From Fallopia convolvulus (taxonomy: Eukaryota; Streptophyta; Magnoliopsida; Caryophyllales; Polygonaceae), in contig OZ024721.1 of the NCBI GenBank assembly GCA_964016875.1, forward strand, positions 873,001 to 937,000: DNA of 64,000 bases, written 5' to 3'. The notes beneath the pieces were generated by a model. That model did no database searches. It saw only the letters and a list, made by a program, of their open reading frames with translations, and was not told where the DNA came from. Made by a program: the position numbers and the translations under genes. Positions 1 through 12,959 of this stretch are shown here, piece by piece (the stretch's first letter is position 1; every line of letters begins with the position of its first letter).

Positions 1-640
1 AGGCTGTAATTTGAAAGGAATTTAACAGCATGACGAATTCAACAGTGTTACTAAAAAATTACAGCACTTGACAGCAATTGCACTGTGATTATTTCTACTA
101 GAAGCAAGATAGTTCATGTTATAGAATGTAAATTCCAATTAAGCAAGCATATTTAACACCAGCTAAGTAGCTTAGAAGCATATTAGAGTAAATTATTTTT
201 TACACCAGTTATAATTTAAACACTATGCAGAATTGAGAAATCAATATACTGTAGATGCTGAAGGAAAGATGACCAATATGTCCACCATAGATGCTGAAGG
301 AAAGATGACTAATATTTCCAATAGTAAGTTTAATGATATTGGGCTATGAGGTACTTAATTTTGATGGCTTTTCCTAATGTGTGCTCAAGAGCACAAAAAG
401 TAGTGGAATTTATCATCATAAGCCTTTTTTTAAATTTGATATAGAAAACATATAGGCAGATAGATGATGACTTAGGTTTTGATAGGGTGCATGGATTCCT
501 ATTTCAAACTTCAAAGGGTCGAGAAAAGCTCCTTCTTCCTTAGTGTCTTTCATGAAAGATAATGTTCGATAGTTTTCTTTCAGCTCTATTAACAAAACCA
601 TCAAGATGATCATAGCCCCTAAAAGATGCTAATTGTTGTT
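1..640. other. No confident gene; downstream flank of the IST1-like gene
   Basis: AT-rich sequence downstream of the last recognised exon of the IST1-like gene. A short direct repeat (TAGATGCTGAAGGAAAGATGA) occurs at about 252 and 289. Further 3' exons of the IST1-like gene could lie here or beyond the window edge, but I see no segment resembling the family. Confidence 0.4.
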
Positions 641-2602
641 TCAAGCAATGCCAATAACTAGATGATCTAACATAACCTCTATTTGTCTTACCGGTACATA
701 AGCAAGACGCTCTGGTTCATTATCCTTAAACCAATTCGGCTCCCACTTGATGTTATGTTCTTCAGCAATTCCAGTCAAGATCTTCGCTTTGGTAGGACCA
801 TCAGGTGCAGTGGCAGATAACTTTTCTATCAACTAAAGCAGAGGAAATATTCATATCAGAATTTAGATTGATAAATTTCAAACTTACATAAATCTATCAT
901 TCTTAAGCTCTGAATTTTGAAATGAAAACAACACAAATATATGCACTTACAGTTCGATTTACTCCACAATCTGGCCGGAGTTCAATAGCTGAAGTTACAA
1001 ACTCCTTCCCATATTTTGCTGTGAAATGCTTGCGAATATCCATGAGCTCCGGAATGTCTGAACATCTAGGAGATGCAAATATTATGCCTGCAATTGCCTC
1101 CTTTAGGTCAATTGGGCAGTTCCTACAAGAAATTAAATTGGCAGTATATTATGCATCATAATTACAAGTATATGAAAATCCAGTAGGTATCTTCTACAAA
1201 CATTAATTTTGCTCTCAAGTTTTAAATGCACATAGAAGGTATCTGCAATCACTGTTTAAATAAAATATACATAGCATAGCTTACATACTTTTGTGCCTCG
1301 ATAATGGGTAAACGTGCAACAATAAGTTCGCAATAAATATCAATGAGTTCGAATGCTGTGATTGTCTTCTCTTCTCTGACAACATGCTCAACCTGAAAGA
1401 ATGGATGCCAAACATGAGCAGAAGAGGAAAGAATTAATCTGAAAGCTAAATTCAGCAATCATCCGGACATGATCAACAGCATAAGCAACAAGTGGATCTA
1501 AGACATGATGCTTTCATAAAAGACTCTCTCATCTTTTTAATGAAATGTTCTTTTACTCTATCCATTTAAGAGATAGATGCCTATGCAACTCATCTCAAAT
1601 TAGCATGAACTTAGTAATAATATCCGAAAAACATTAGGAAATGCATTAAAGATTCGAGAATCTGTTTAATGAGAAAATGAAATGAAAACACTTCAACATT
1701 CCAACTCCAGCAACCAAAACTCGCATGTATGTTGCAAATCATCATTGAAGATAATATCAAAACAACATTTCCTGCATTGATCTAATAATGTGCAATTGCT
1801 ATCAAGTCCCTGATCAGTGATCTCAACAAATCGACATTGTTGTAACTGTGATCAAGATTCCTTTAGTTGAGATACTCAACAACAAGTATGCAAAATTATG
1901 TAACAAAGAAAAAAAATTCATCCGTGAATTCTCTATATACAGAACAAATTTCTAAGCCCAATAGGTTTTGAGATGCATTTAAAAGATGACACTAAACATA
2001 AAAGCATTCAAAGCTAGCAGGAACAAACAAAATCCAATTTGAGTAGCTAGAAATGATCAACAACATGCATAATTTTTATATAACAACAAAAATTTGTCAT
2101 CCGTGAATTCTCTATATACGTAACAAATTTCTACTGCAAATAGATTTTGAGAAGCAGTTAAACCACGACACTGAAGCATAACATCATTCAAATGTATCAA
2201 GAACCAACAAAAATTCCATCAAGGCTGAAAAACACAATCAGAAATCCAATTTGAGTAGCTAGAAGTAATCAACATAGATTACCCGGATCCTCGCCGTTTG
2301 ATCCTGCCCCGTCTGAAGCAACTGAGCAACCTCTCTCTTCAGCTGAGTCAACTGAATCTCCTTCTTATTCCTCAGCAGCTTAACTCGCGATACAGCCATC
2401 TTCAACGACGTTTTGCTAAGGAAATCGAGTCAAATTTAGCAATCAACCACCACACAGCTTATCAAAACTGGAAACAATCCAGCATCAAATCGCATATACA
2501 GTCAACAACAACAAATCGCAGTACATATACTACAAATTCACAATCAAAAACCGCCGATTACCATTTCGAGGGATTGAATCCCTTGTGAAGCATCTTCTTC
2601 AT
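641..2602 (-). CDS. IST1-like protein (ESCRT-III-associated regulator of VPS4), 3' end unresolved
   Basis: IST1-family proteins bind ESCRT-III and the VPS4 ATPase and tune multivesicular-body sorting on late endosomes. Exons on the minus strand are 2602-2562, 2415-2283, 1392-1289, 1122-951 and 832 downwards, all in frame with GT-AG junctions. The start gives a short basic N-terminus (KKMLHKGFNPSKCKTSLK) followed by the family pattern VKLLRNKKEIQ. Later segments include RVEHVVREEK, PIDLKEAIAGIIFASPRCSD, KYGKEFVTSAIELRPDCGVN and IEKLSATAPDGPTK. Read through, the last exon stops at 641 and gives about 213 residues. A strong donor (CCG then GTAAGA) at 692/691 suggests that some or all transcripts splice further downstream, where I could not identify a continuation. 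The closest well-known relatives are about 300 residues or longer, so the C-terminus is probably incomplete here. The N-terminal IST1 domain is well supported. Confidence 0.82.
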
Positions 2603-3140
2603 GATTGCAAGATCTTTTGTACGTCTAACCTCCAATTGTGGTTTTTAATTGAATAGCGAACGAAAGCGAAATGAATCGGCAATTAGGGTTTTGTGTATGA
2701 ATTGACGCGTCTGGAGAGATACAGAGAAGTGTCTGAATTTGGGATCTCAAGGGGAAGAAAATTTGAGAAAGAGAAGGCGAATGAATTGAATATCAGCTTT
2801 GGAAATTGGAGAACTGAATTACCCGATTGGGGTATAGATTGTGTGGCGGCCAAAACGCAGAGTTTTGGTGGTGTCGTGCAATGAGACGCGGAGTTTTCGG
2901 AGTGATGAGAGAAAAAGGGAATTGATCGTTTTGTATGATTGTCTTGTAGTGTGTGCGTGTTCGTCGGTTTTGACTTTGATATTGAGATTTGAGTGAGTCA
3001 ATTGGCTGGCATTCTGGCAACTACTGGGAAATTCAGATGAGCAAAGTGAACAACTTTGATTTGAATTTTTTAACGGCTCAGCACTTTCGTTGTTTTTGTC
3101 CCTTTTTCGTACAACTTTCTACCTTTATTTGATCCCGTCA
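2603..3140. other. Upstream region of the IST1-like gene
   Basis: Expected to hold the 5' UTR and promoter of the minus-strand IST1-like gene. An open frame at 2693-2884 on the plus strand has no recognisable domain and I do not call it. Nothing else identifiable. Confidence 0.4.
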
Positions 3141-3509
3141 TAGATATGGGTCCGATTCCGAAATCAACGGTTCCGGTTTCACCCGACCATGGAACCGAAA
3201 CCTGAATGCCGATTCCTCCCGATTTTGGAACAAGAAATAATAAAAATAATATTAAATTAAGTGTCGGTTTTCCATCGAACGAAAACCGCAGTCGTGATCC
3301 ATTGGGATGCGACCACGGTTTTCGTTCTAATAGCCAAATTGCGATCGCGATTAATCAAACCGCGATCGTGGTTGCTGGATAGTCTATTTCTATTTTCTTA
3401 TTGGTGGAACCGCCAATTCCACCCTGTCCGAAAGCGCTGGTTCCCCGGTTCTGGAATCGTCGGTTCTCCGGTTCCCCGGGTGGAGGGATCGGAATTGGTC
3501 CCATGTCTA
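3141..3509. mobile_element. Non-autonomous hAT-like element (MITE), about 369 bp
   Basis: Imperfect terminal inverted repeats: the left end TAGATATGGGTCCGATTCCG matches the reverse complement of the right end (TAGACATGGGACCAATTCCG) at 17 of 20 positions. Subterminal motifs rich in GGTTCCGG and GGAACCG are typical of hAT ends. The flanks carry CCCGTCA (left) and CCCGTCG (right), consistent with a decayed 8-bp target duplication. There is no coding capacity. Confidence 0.65.
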
Positions 3510-4580
3510 CCCGTCGAAAGACCTAGTGTAAGAGATATAAGGGATGTTGAGAGGTTTGGATTAATCCTTCACTTACGTAATTTTTATAAAAATCTCATCA
3601 TTCCTTCTTTTATTGGATTAATCCAGTCAACATAAATTGATTTACTAAATTCGTGAACTTTATCAACGTTCGAGACCCATCAAAAGAAATAACTAAGGTT
3701 TTGTCTCCTCTTATTTTAGTTTACCCGAATCTTGACTTTCCTTTCTTGTTTTAATCTAAATTTGAATCTCTCGAGAACAAGTTGAATATGAAAAACTTTG
3801 ATGATGACAGTCCATGGTCTTAGATTGAATGTTGGGTAATATGAATTGAGTCCACGATTCAGATTTATTTAAGTTTATAATCAGGAGATTTAGATTGAAA
3901 TCTGCAATCTAAATAAACTATAAGTCAAATGAAAAACTAAACAAATAGTATGAATTACTCAAATCTATATGAAAAGCAAAGCTTAATGTGTATTTGCTCT
4001 TAGGAAATAAGCTACTATTGTTATCTACACAAGGAAGTGTTTGATTAATAATGGATCTGGCTCTAATTTGTCTTCAATCTTCAAACATTTATCTAATCCG
4101 AAAAATTGGTTAAGAAGAGTACTAAAGATAACATCGAGCTAATAAAGTAATTATTATCATGCAATGTAGCCATGAAACATGACAAAGCAATATCGGCTGA
4201 TTCAACCACCGGACATAATGCAAGATAGATGAAAAAAACTCCTTAAAGTTAGATTTTTTTTATTAAAAATGCATAAGATTACCTCATATATGCACATGTT
4301 TGCACAAAATTAACTGAAAAAGCTTGCACAAATCACCCTTTATTACCACTTCGCTTAAATAAATTTACTAAAAATCTAAATGCAAGCTTATGCATTTTTC
4401 AGGTGAATTTGATTTTTCAGGTGAATTTGAGTAATTCATACTTTTTTTTCGCTAAATATATGAATGCAAACTTACACAAATTTACCACTTATTTTTCATA
4501 CAGATTTGAGTAATTCATACTTGTGTAGTTTTTCATTTGACTTGTAAGCTGTTTTAGATTGGGAATCTTTAATCTAAACT
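3510..4580. other. Intergenic, no gene seen
   Basis: AT-rich spacer. Two short segments near 3890-3960 and 4495-4575 are similar in inverted orientation (both contain ACTCAAATCT or its complement plus AAATGAAAAACTA-like sequence), suggesting an old foldback element. No coding signal. Confidence 0.4.
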
Positions 4581-4599
4581 CTTTGATTACGAATTTAAA

Positions 4600-4770
4600 T
4601 AAGGGGTGGTTTTAGCAAAATATATATTGGGTGATGAGGGGTGGTTTTCTGCAAAGACTTTTATAAGGGGTGGTTTTGTGCAAGAAAACGACAATAAAAG
4701 GTAGTTTTGTGCCAACTTTTTTATAAAGGGTGATTTTGTGCAAATAAGTGAAGATATGGGTGGTTTTATA
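4600..4770. repeat. Short irregular tandem repeat (AAGGGGTGGTTTTGTGCAA-like)
   Basis: Five diverged copies of a unit of roughly 35-40 bp containing GGGGTGGTTTTGTGCAA or close variants, immediately upstream of the prolidase gene. It may be part of the promoter region or the remnant of a dispersed repeat. No gene is supported on either strand. Confidence 0.5.
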
Positions 4771-4898
4771 CATTTAATCATTTCCTCAACCTCTTTTTTG
4801 ACGTTTCCTTAACCTTTTGATTTGACAACGACAACTGCATCTGAATTCCACATTTCTACTCCATTCTCTCTTCGTCGAAGTCGGAGCCGATCGAGGCT

Positions 4899-7800
4899 AT
4901 GGCCGGCGCAGCTACTCGGTCCTCTCTATCTCCTCCCGAAGTTCCAATGGAGCTTCACTCGATCAACCGGGAGAAGCTGGTGAAGGCTCTTCGTCAACAC
5001 CTTTCGGAGTCTCGGCGCCCAATTCAAGGGCTTGTTCTACTCCAGGTTGTAATCTCTCGAGTTTATGTTAACTGATAAGCTCTTATGTTCGGAGTAAAAC
5101 GTTGATTTTAGTTCTTTTCTGATCGTTTATCTGATTGTTAGGGCGGGGAGGAGAAAACGCGATATTGCACAGATCATGAGGAACTTTTTAGGTATGATCA
5201 ATCATCTTTACTCTTTAGTTCAGTTTTTGGTTGTTTTGATGAAAATAGATTGGCCTTGTGATATTCTTAGTGTTCTCCGCGCACTTTGTAATCTTTAGTT
5301 CAGTATTGGGTTGTTTTGAGGAATTTATATGTTAGTCTTGTACAATAGGTAACATGTTTCTCTGTTTTCTTTGCATATATTACAAGGCAGGAGAGCTATT
5401 TTGCTTACTTATTTGGCGTGAAGGAGCCAGGATTTTTTGGGGCTATTGTAAGTTTGTTGCATTCTGTGCACCCTTCAATCTCGCTCTCCCCCAAGGAAGG
5501 AGAAAAGAAGCTTTTTATTTGATGTGATTACTGATTAGACGGCTTCAATGTACCCTTGCGACCGTTTCGTGTGCCTTTTTGAGTCAGTTGGATGAGATGA
5601 TGAGTTTGACCATTAGAGCTTTAGTAATCACTTAGCCAATTTTAATTGAGCCCTAGTATGTTGTTTAAAATTTGGCGAGAGTTTGAACCATATCTTTGGT
5701 GTGTAATGAGCTTAATCTTATCCTAATAACATAGAAACAAAGATGGTGCAAAATTAGAAATGATAATGTCTGTATATAATTGTAATACAGAAAAGTATGG
5801 AATGGGCAGAAAAGCCATTTTCTTGCAAGAAATCACTTTTGTTTGCATTACAAATTTTTAAATGTCATGATTTTAGCAATAAGCTTAAGGTCTCCCAATA
5901 ATAAAACAAAAAGACCCAAACTCAACTCCTTTTAAAATAAACTTTAACCTCAATCAAATTTTATCCATGGGTTTTACATTGTCTGCAAGACATTATGCTG
6001 ATGCCTGCCTATTATGTTTTGTGAAGGATGTTGCAACAGGGAACTCTTTACTGTTTGCCCCAAGATTGCCTGCAGAATATGCTGTTTGGTTGGGAGAGAT
6101 AAAACCACTGTCTTATTTCAAGGTGACCTTCTGAAATAGTTTTGTTTAAGACCTATTACACTAAGTGATCTTTGCTCATATTCTCGAAACATTTTACAGG
6201 AGAGGTACATGGCCACAATGGTCTATTTTAAGGATGATATGGTACAAGTTCTACAAGATCAATACCCAGGACAGAGTAAACCACTATTGTTTCTCTTGCA
6301 TGGGCTAAACACAGACAGCAACAATTTCTCAAAGCCCGCTGAATTTAAGGTGTTGTTCTTATTATTGAAGTAATAACTTGAAATATAATGGGAAAGGGTC
6401 CTTTTTTAAATCTAGTAAAATGCCAATAATTTTCTGTTGTCACTGAGGTGAAAGATTAGTGTTCCTACATTCCTGGCAAAGTTTGCTTGTTGTTTTTCTG
6501 TTGATTGTATCTCCTATTGGTTCTTCTTCTAGCATAAGCAATTATAGGTTTTTTGAATGCTCCATCAAAACATATCTGCATCCAGTGATGCAAGTTTCTG
6601 ATGCTTTTTTTCAGGGAATTGAGAAATTTGAAAGCGATCTGAGTACACTGCATCCTATATTGACAGATTGCCGTGTTACAAAATCAAAAATGGAGCTCGA
6701 TATAATTCAGTATGCAAACGACATAAGTTCTGAAGCTCATGTAGAGGTAGTACTTACATTACGTCCAATACAATTTGCTCCAATTGTTTCTGCTACATTC
6801 ATCATTATGTCCTCTACTGCTATATTCATTTTTACAAAGCATATTGGATCAGGATCTTTTCTGTTATCGCCATGTCTTAATATATGTTTACAGATCCATT
6901 TTATATCATGTAGGTAATGAGAAATACAAAAGTGGGAATGAAAGAATATCAATTGGAAAGCATTTTCCTTCACCATTCCTACATGTATGGTGGTTGTAGG
7001 CACTGTTCATATACATGTATTTGTGCAACTGGGACAAATAGGTATACATTCTTAATTGTTTGAGAAAAGTGTAGCATGTGTTCTTTAATGCTTTCCTACA
7101 ACGTTCTTCTGCAAATGTCAATTCTACTTGAGCACATGCATTGATGTACATTATCGAGATTGACTAATATCTAGTGCTTATTACATTCTTACGCAGTTCT
7201 GTTCTCCATTATGGGCATGCAGCTGCTCCAAATGACAAGGTATGTTTGTGTGAGTGCAATTTTACTTTTCTGCAGATTGTTTGATTTTATATAGCACAAG
7301 GAAGTTTTCACTTTTACATTCAAACTTTCATATGCAAGGAATTAGGAAAAACACTAGTTGCCAACTTGCCATATTGCTAGCAAATTTATTGAATGTTTTT
7401 TTTTATTCTTGTGAGGAATTCTTTTTATCAGATGGTTATCTTGCTGTCTCATGTCTAAGCACTGTCTGCGTGTAAAAAGCATGTCTGTTTTATTTTATAT
7501 GAGGAAGATAGATGCAGATTATATTTGTTGTGTTGCCATTAGAGTTGGTAGGATAATGTGTAAAATAGAGATTTTTGTTATAACCTAACCATCACTGATA
7601 TACTGCTTCTGCCAGGCCCACCACCACCACTAACTCACACGTACCATTCGTAATCAGAGTCATGTATTGTCTCTGTAGAGGGCATCCCATGGATAATTGG
7701 TCTTGGATGTGTTTATATAGGTTTGGAAGAAACTACCTTTATTGAGTGAAGAATAGAGCTTGATGTCCTCTCTGATAATTATTCTTATTGCTTCTTTACT

Positions 7801-10800
7801 CTAGAAAGTTTGAATTGTAAAGATGAACATGCTTCCTATTCTCGCCCTCAACCTTATCTTTTTTTTTCTTACCCTTGTTTGGGCGTCTGTGATTTACCTT
7901 ATCATAGCTAGGGAAATGTCCTATCATTTCTTGCTAATGTTTGAGAATAATGGTTTACTAGAATACTTGTTTTTACAATGCTTTATACCTCTACATATTC
8001 TATTAATAAGTGGTTCCTTGCGATCTGCACCTTATACCTTCTAGGCTCTTTTGATTACTAGTGTGGTTTGTTATCTATCTTGAAACTTATCATGGCTTCT
8101 GATATTTTTCCCACACAAGAGATCATTGAATGAAACATTGTAATTTATCATTGGTTGAGACCGCCTTTATATTTGGATTTTTTTTTGATACTTTGTGAAA
8201 TATTTGCATGCATTTATAAATGTAAATTACCCATTACCTTAGCTATTAGTGTGTTCCCTTTATATTATGGAGATATGAATAGATATATGGTTATTAGAAG
8301 AAATTAACTAATTGATTCTTTGCAAAATTTGCATTTTTGCAGATGTTGCGGGAAGGCGATATGGCATTGTTTGATATGGGAGCTGAATATAACTTTTATG
8401 GTTCAGATATTACTTGTTCATTCCCTGTAAATCTTCTTTTCCTGTTCTCAACTTTAGATTGTCTGAGTTACCTCCACTTGTATCTTCATCAACGAAGTGG
8501 GTGCAGATAGTGGGCCCTCAGTGCTATGATTGTTGATGGTTGTTGCATGAACTGTTAAGTAATAGGATCATAAATATGTAGACTACTGCACAGGGGATGG
8601 ACTATAAATTGATCTTTCTTATGATCTGATGGGCAGCCCAACAGCTGCCCTTTGGGCTTTGGTTTCTGCATGTGTTTGAAAATGGTTATGCCCTTTAATA
8701 CATTGTTGCCAGACGTTATATTGCTTCTCTTTTTTGAATGGGACTTAGGCTCAACAAATAGTTTTCATTTCTTTTTCTTTTTGGAGGTTTCTCTTTCTTT
8801 TATCCTTTTCTCTTTCTTTTATCCTTTAAAATTTTGTTGTGACATTCTTTGTTATAGACACTATGAGTACTGGTACACACATACAAGAAATACTGTATTC
8901 TTAAAAGATGTTTGTTCTGAGTTGTGCTTGCATAAGTGTGAAGACGCTATTATCTTTAGCAACTTTGAGATTTTATTATTTTTCTGGTATTAGTTTTACG
9001 TGTATAATCAGATATTAAGATGTTCACTTTTAACTTTTATTTTTTTTATTTTGTTTGATCAGGTGAATGGAAAGTTTTCAGATGACCAGCGTCTTATCTA
9101 TAATGTAAGATATCTTATTTCTGTTTCATCTTGATAGTATTGTGGTGCCATTGCTATATGCTTTAATGTATGTACCTGATCAGGCAATAAAGCACTGGGT
9201 TTATTACCCTAGAGTTCGTGATGGAGAAGGACTAGAAAGTTATACATTAATTCTCTAGACTTTAAAGCTTATTGACTGATCCAGCTTATAAAGCAGGTGC
9301 TTTAGTCTGAGATATAAATTTTTATTTAAATAAAGGGAAACTGAGTGTTATTTACTGAAGCATGCAAAGTGGCTTGACAAATTGGAGTGGGTTTGCAAGC
9401 TTGGAGTTTAAAAAATATTAATGTTATCTCTTGCATAGATCTATATGTTTGTATGAAAAAACCAAGATGAATTTGTCTGCAGTATTCCCTTTATATACCT
9501 TTGCTTTTTTGACATTCAACATTAGACTTCAGTTAACTTGCCTTCGTGGATCTATTTTGCAACTTGCCTTGAACTCATGAGTCATGATGATGTTAACTTG
9601 CCTTTGTGCATAGATGGATTAGTTTTTTTATTTCTCACTCTATCAACATTTTATTTTTGGCAGGCTGTTCTTGCTGCACATGATGACGTTATAGCTGCAA
9701 TGAAACCTGGCATAAACTGGGTAGATATGCACAAGTACGCTACACCAACTTTTCATAAGTAACTCCGAATTTGTGCTTGCCATTTTGGCTTTGGCTAATG
9801 TTTCCTTTTGTATTTATACACCTTGTAACAGACTTGCTGAGAAAGTCATGCTTGAGTCTTTAAAGAAAGGAAATCTGCTATTCGGGTAAGGTTTTGTCTT
9901 TCATGACATGCTAATGTTATGTTTGTATGTATTCGTTATTGGATTTATATTGTATATATTTACGGTATTATTTGCCAAATTCTGGCTATGTTGGCAGCAA
10001 TGTTGAGGATATGATGGCTCAAAGATTGGGTGCTGTTTTCATGCCTCACGGTCTGGGACACTTGCTTGGTATTGACACCCATGACCCTGGAGGCTATTTG
10101 GAGGTCTGATGTTATTTTTTCCTGTTCATAGGTCCATTGAAGAAAATGAATAAATTTTCTCATACTTTGTCAATCTTACTAACAAAATATCTTATTGCTG
10201 GCTCTACAGGGAGTTGAGCGGCCAAAAGAGCCTGGTCTAAGGTCTTTGCGCACTGCCCGCAACTTGAAGGAAAATATGGTAATCAACAATCTTCAAATGA
10301 TAAGATTAACCCTATCAATCTATGCATAATACCAAGTTAACAGCTTTTATGTTACAATCTGGACTTCATCTCTGGTCGGTCTAAACAAACCGGCTGATAA
10401 TCCATTTTCTAATGTAAAAGTTTGCATAGCTTTCCTAGGCATACTTTTCCTACCTTAGTAAACAAAAATGTTTCATTCAAGCATGAATTTTAAAAAATAA
10501 TAATGCTAAATTTGATATTAAGATATTTCTAATTAAAAAATTAGGATAATAGTTCTTCCTTAGAACACTTTAAAGAAAAATGTCTGGACAATTAAAGAGA
10601 ATAGTTGTTAATCATGCTGATTTTTGTTGAGGCCACGTTTTGCATTCTCCCTGATTTTTGTTGGAGCAACAAATTATTAATAATGCTAAACACATTAATA
10701 TTCCAGGTAATTACAGTTGAGCCAGGATGCTACTTCATCAATGCCTTGTTAGCCCCAGCCATGGAAAATCCAGACACTTCAAGGTTCTTCAACCGGGACG

Positions 10801-11741
10801 CTATCAAAAGATTTGAAGGCTTTGGTGGAGTTCGTATCGAAAGTGATCTGGTATGATCATCTTCTTCTTTTCTTGATTGTGTATCATTCTTATCATATCA
10901 AACACTCACTTGCTCTTAAATTGCAAATCCGTCCATAAACGTTTTAATGTCAAAAGCATCCCTGTTCTTATAATATGGTAAACTAAAAACACATCACAAG
11001 ATGCTAATGTATACAAGACAACAACATATCATGTAATGACCTGGGCAAATCCAGGTTTACCTGCCCTGCCCCCTTCTGGCCACCTACAATGGCTAGGTAT
11101 GGACAAGGTAAATATGCAAATTTGCAAAGGCCTGGCCCAAGGACATGTTTACCTGCTAACCACGTGTCCTTGAGCCTAAATTTTGAGTCAAGCCCAGCCC
11201 AAACCCAGCCCGGGTCTGCTGTTGTCCGGGTCTAAATTCATGTTGCGAAAGGTGGATGATTAGTGTCTGTCAGTACGATAGACAGAAAACGCAGCATCTC
11301 AAACCTGATTCATCAGTCGATCCAATCACATTCAATATATTATAGTTTAGAGTGTTTACCTATGAGCAATGTTCTAAAAAACGCTAGGCAGACCCTGGTA
11401 GGAGAGGGGCTGCCTAGCGCCTAGACGGCCAAAACGGTTACCTAGGCGGCCCTAGACGGAAGCCTAGACGTGTTGGACGCCTAGGTGGATTGGGAATTTC
11501 CAGCGCCTAGGCGGGGCCTAGACAGGATTTTTAGAGCAATGCCTATGAGGTTTAGATGGATTTGTTATTGTACATGCATTTGATACTGACGGAAAGAAGC
11601 TAACACTTGATCATGTTTCCTTACTTGCAGTATGTTACTGCTGATGGTTGTATCAACATGACCAAGGTTCCCCGGGAGACCTGGGAAATCGAAGCTGTCA
11701 TGGCTGGATCGCCTTGGCCGCTTGATAAGTCTGTTGGTTAG
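4899..11741 (+). CDS. PEPD: Xaa-Pro dipeptidase (prolidase), M24B metallopeptidase
   Basis: Prolidase releases proline or hydroxyproline from the C-terminus of dipeptides in the cytosol, using two metal ions. Sixteen exons can be joined in frame with GT-AG introns: 4899-5045, 5142-5191, 5387-5447, 6027-6122, 6200-6349, 6615-6746, 6914-7041, 7197-7239, 8343-8426, 9063-9104, 9664-9734, 9832-9885, 9998-10103, 10210-10278, 10707-10850 and 11631-11741. The product is about 495 residues, against 493 in human prolidase. The five metal ligands are all present: D280 (FDMGAEY), D291 (SDITCSF), H374 ([12 protein letters not shown]), E416 (VEPGCYF) and E456 (GVRIESDL). All are offset by +4 from the human positions, which strongly supports the exon model. 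The start ATG opens [20 protein letters not shown], so no organelle signal is evident. Intron 15 carries a hAT-type MITE. The gene looks intact and functional. Confidence 0.95.
11367..11541. mobile_element. hAT-type MITE, 175 bp, in prolidase intron 15
   Basis: The ends are CAATGTTCTAAAAA and the reverse complement of CATTGCTCTAAAAA (12 of 14 match). Perfect 8-bp target duplications CCTATGAG flank it at 11359-11366 and 11542-11549. The interior is made of GC-rich CGCCTAGGCGG-type subterminal motifs in both orientations. It has no coding capacity. Confidence 0.85.
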
Positions 11742-12120
11742 CATAATGGAAGTTCAAGATTCTCAAAGGCACTGTTTCATACTATGGTCTTGCACATTAT
11801 GATGTTTTCTTTCTTAGGTTATACAGACAAAGCTGTTTTTTTTTTGTTTATACGAGTGTTGCATAGTTGCATACTCAAGTGAATAAGTTCGCTTCATGGA
11901 AGTAGGTTTGTTTGGCATGCCTTTTCGCCATCACATACACTATAAACTGCAAGCTAGATTTTATTTGCATACATTTGGTATAAATCAATTATTGGGTTGG
12001 CATAATGGTACAAAGAGTGCACTAATTTTGAGAATGTTGACAAGTTGAGTAAAATGACATTTTGGATCAGACAAGAACAACACCTTAGGTCCTACGGGTC
12101 TAGGTTCAAATGTACGCACC
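11742..12120. other. Prolidase 3' UTR and downstream spacer
   Basis: AT-rich sequence after the prolidase stop codon; probably contains the 3' UTR. No other feature seen. Confidence 0.45.
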
Positions 12121-12660
12121 CTCAAAAAAGTGGATAAGAATTAGGTTATGGCCTGATAGACCGAGAGGCTATTAAACGGTAGCCGGAAACCGGCAATAAC
12201 ACGCAAGCAAGACAGAACAAACAAGCAAAGGAAGTACAACACCAAACACAAGGACCAAAAAGTGTTTGGACGTATGGAGAGTACATCACAGAAGATGCAA
12301 AGCGTTGCGGCAAGACGATTAATAAGGACAACTTTGGTAAAAAAGAAGGACTTTTGACGTTGCCACCACTAGAATGGAGGATCTTTAGAAGCCTTGAAAC
12401 GTCCATAACCACGCCCATCAACTCGTTCCACACCCAATCACAAGTCTCAATAACGGACATGTACACACCAAGCTTGAGCAAGACTTGCAAAAGACCACCA
12501 AACATGGAAACGAAAGAAGTTACCCAAAATAGGCTAAAGCCCAACAAAGAGCCCATCAATCGGGCCAACAAGGAAACCAAAACAAGAGGACTAAAGAAAA
12601 GCAAAAGCAACGTAGGCCCAAAAGTTTGAACCGAGAGCGGCGGTGCTAGCAAATCGAGAT
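12120..12660 (-). mobile_element. Probable 3' part of a non-LTR retrotransposon
   Basis: Read on the minus strand this stretch is T/G-rich and ends in a CTCTCGGTCTATCA-type tail motif that also occurs at the ends of the repeats at 12960-13330, 29309-29674 and 61330-61570. GGCCCAA/AGCCCAA motifs are shared with 29309-29674. The long open frame on the minus strand (172 residues) lacks a recognisable domain and is most likely fortuitous. No clear target duplication was found. Confidence 0.4.
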
Positions 12661-12959
12661 CCAAAATCTAAAGAAAGAGGTTCGCGAAACAACAAGCAAA
12701 ACGAAGCACATCTCTACAATTATAATGATTTTTTCAAAATAGAATTCATTAGAGTTCCAGCTTTCAAGAAAAGGCATAGAAATTTTCAAATTCAGAATGC
12801 AGTCCACAATGCTCAGATTAAGTTAAATTACAAAAGGGCTTTCATTCTAATTACATAAAAGGAGAGATATAAGGATTCACTTGTGCAAACTTCCAAATTC
12901 AAAACCAAAAAGGTCAAAGAGTTTAAAGACACTCTAAAATCAAAGAGTTAGTGTTCTTT

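Noticed and set aside
416..613. 65-codon frame on the minus strand downstream of the IST1-like exons
   Set aside because: No similarity to the IST1 C-terminus that I can see and no convincing acceptor placing it in frame.
2693..2884. 63-codon plus-strand frame beginning at an ATG
   Set aside because: Lies in the presumed 5' region of the minus-strand IST1-like gene, lacks a domain and has overlapping frames on the other strand.
12146..12664. 172-codon minus-strand frame, hydrophobic
   Set aside because: No recognisable domain; the sequence behaves like the noncoding end of a retroposon and shares motifs with other repeats in the window.
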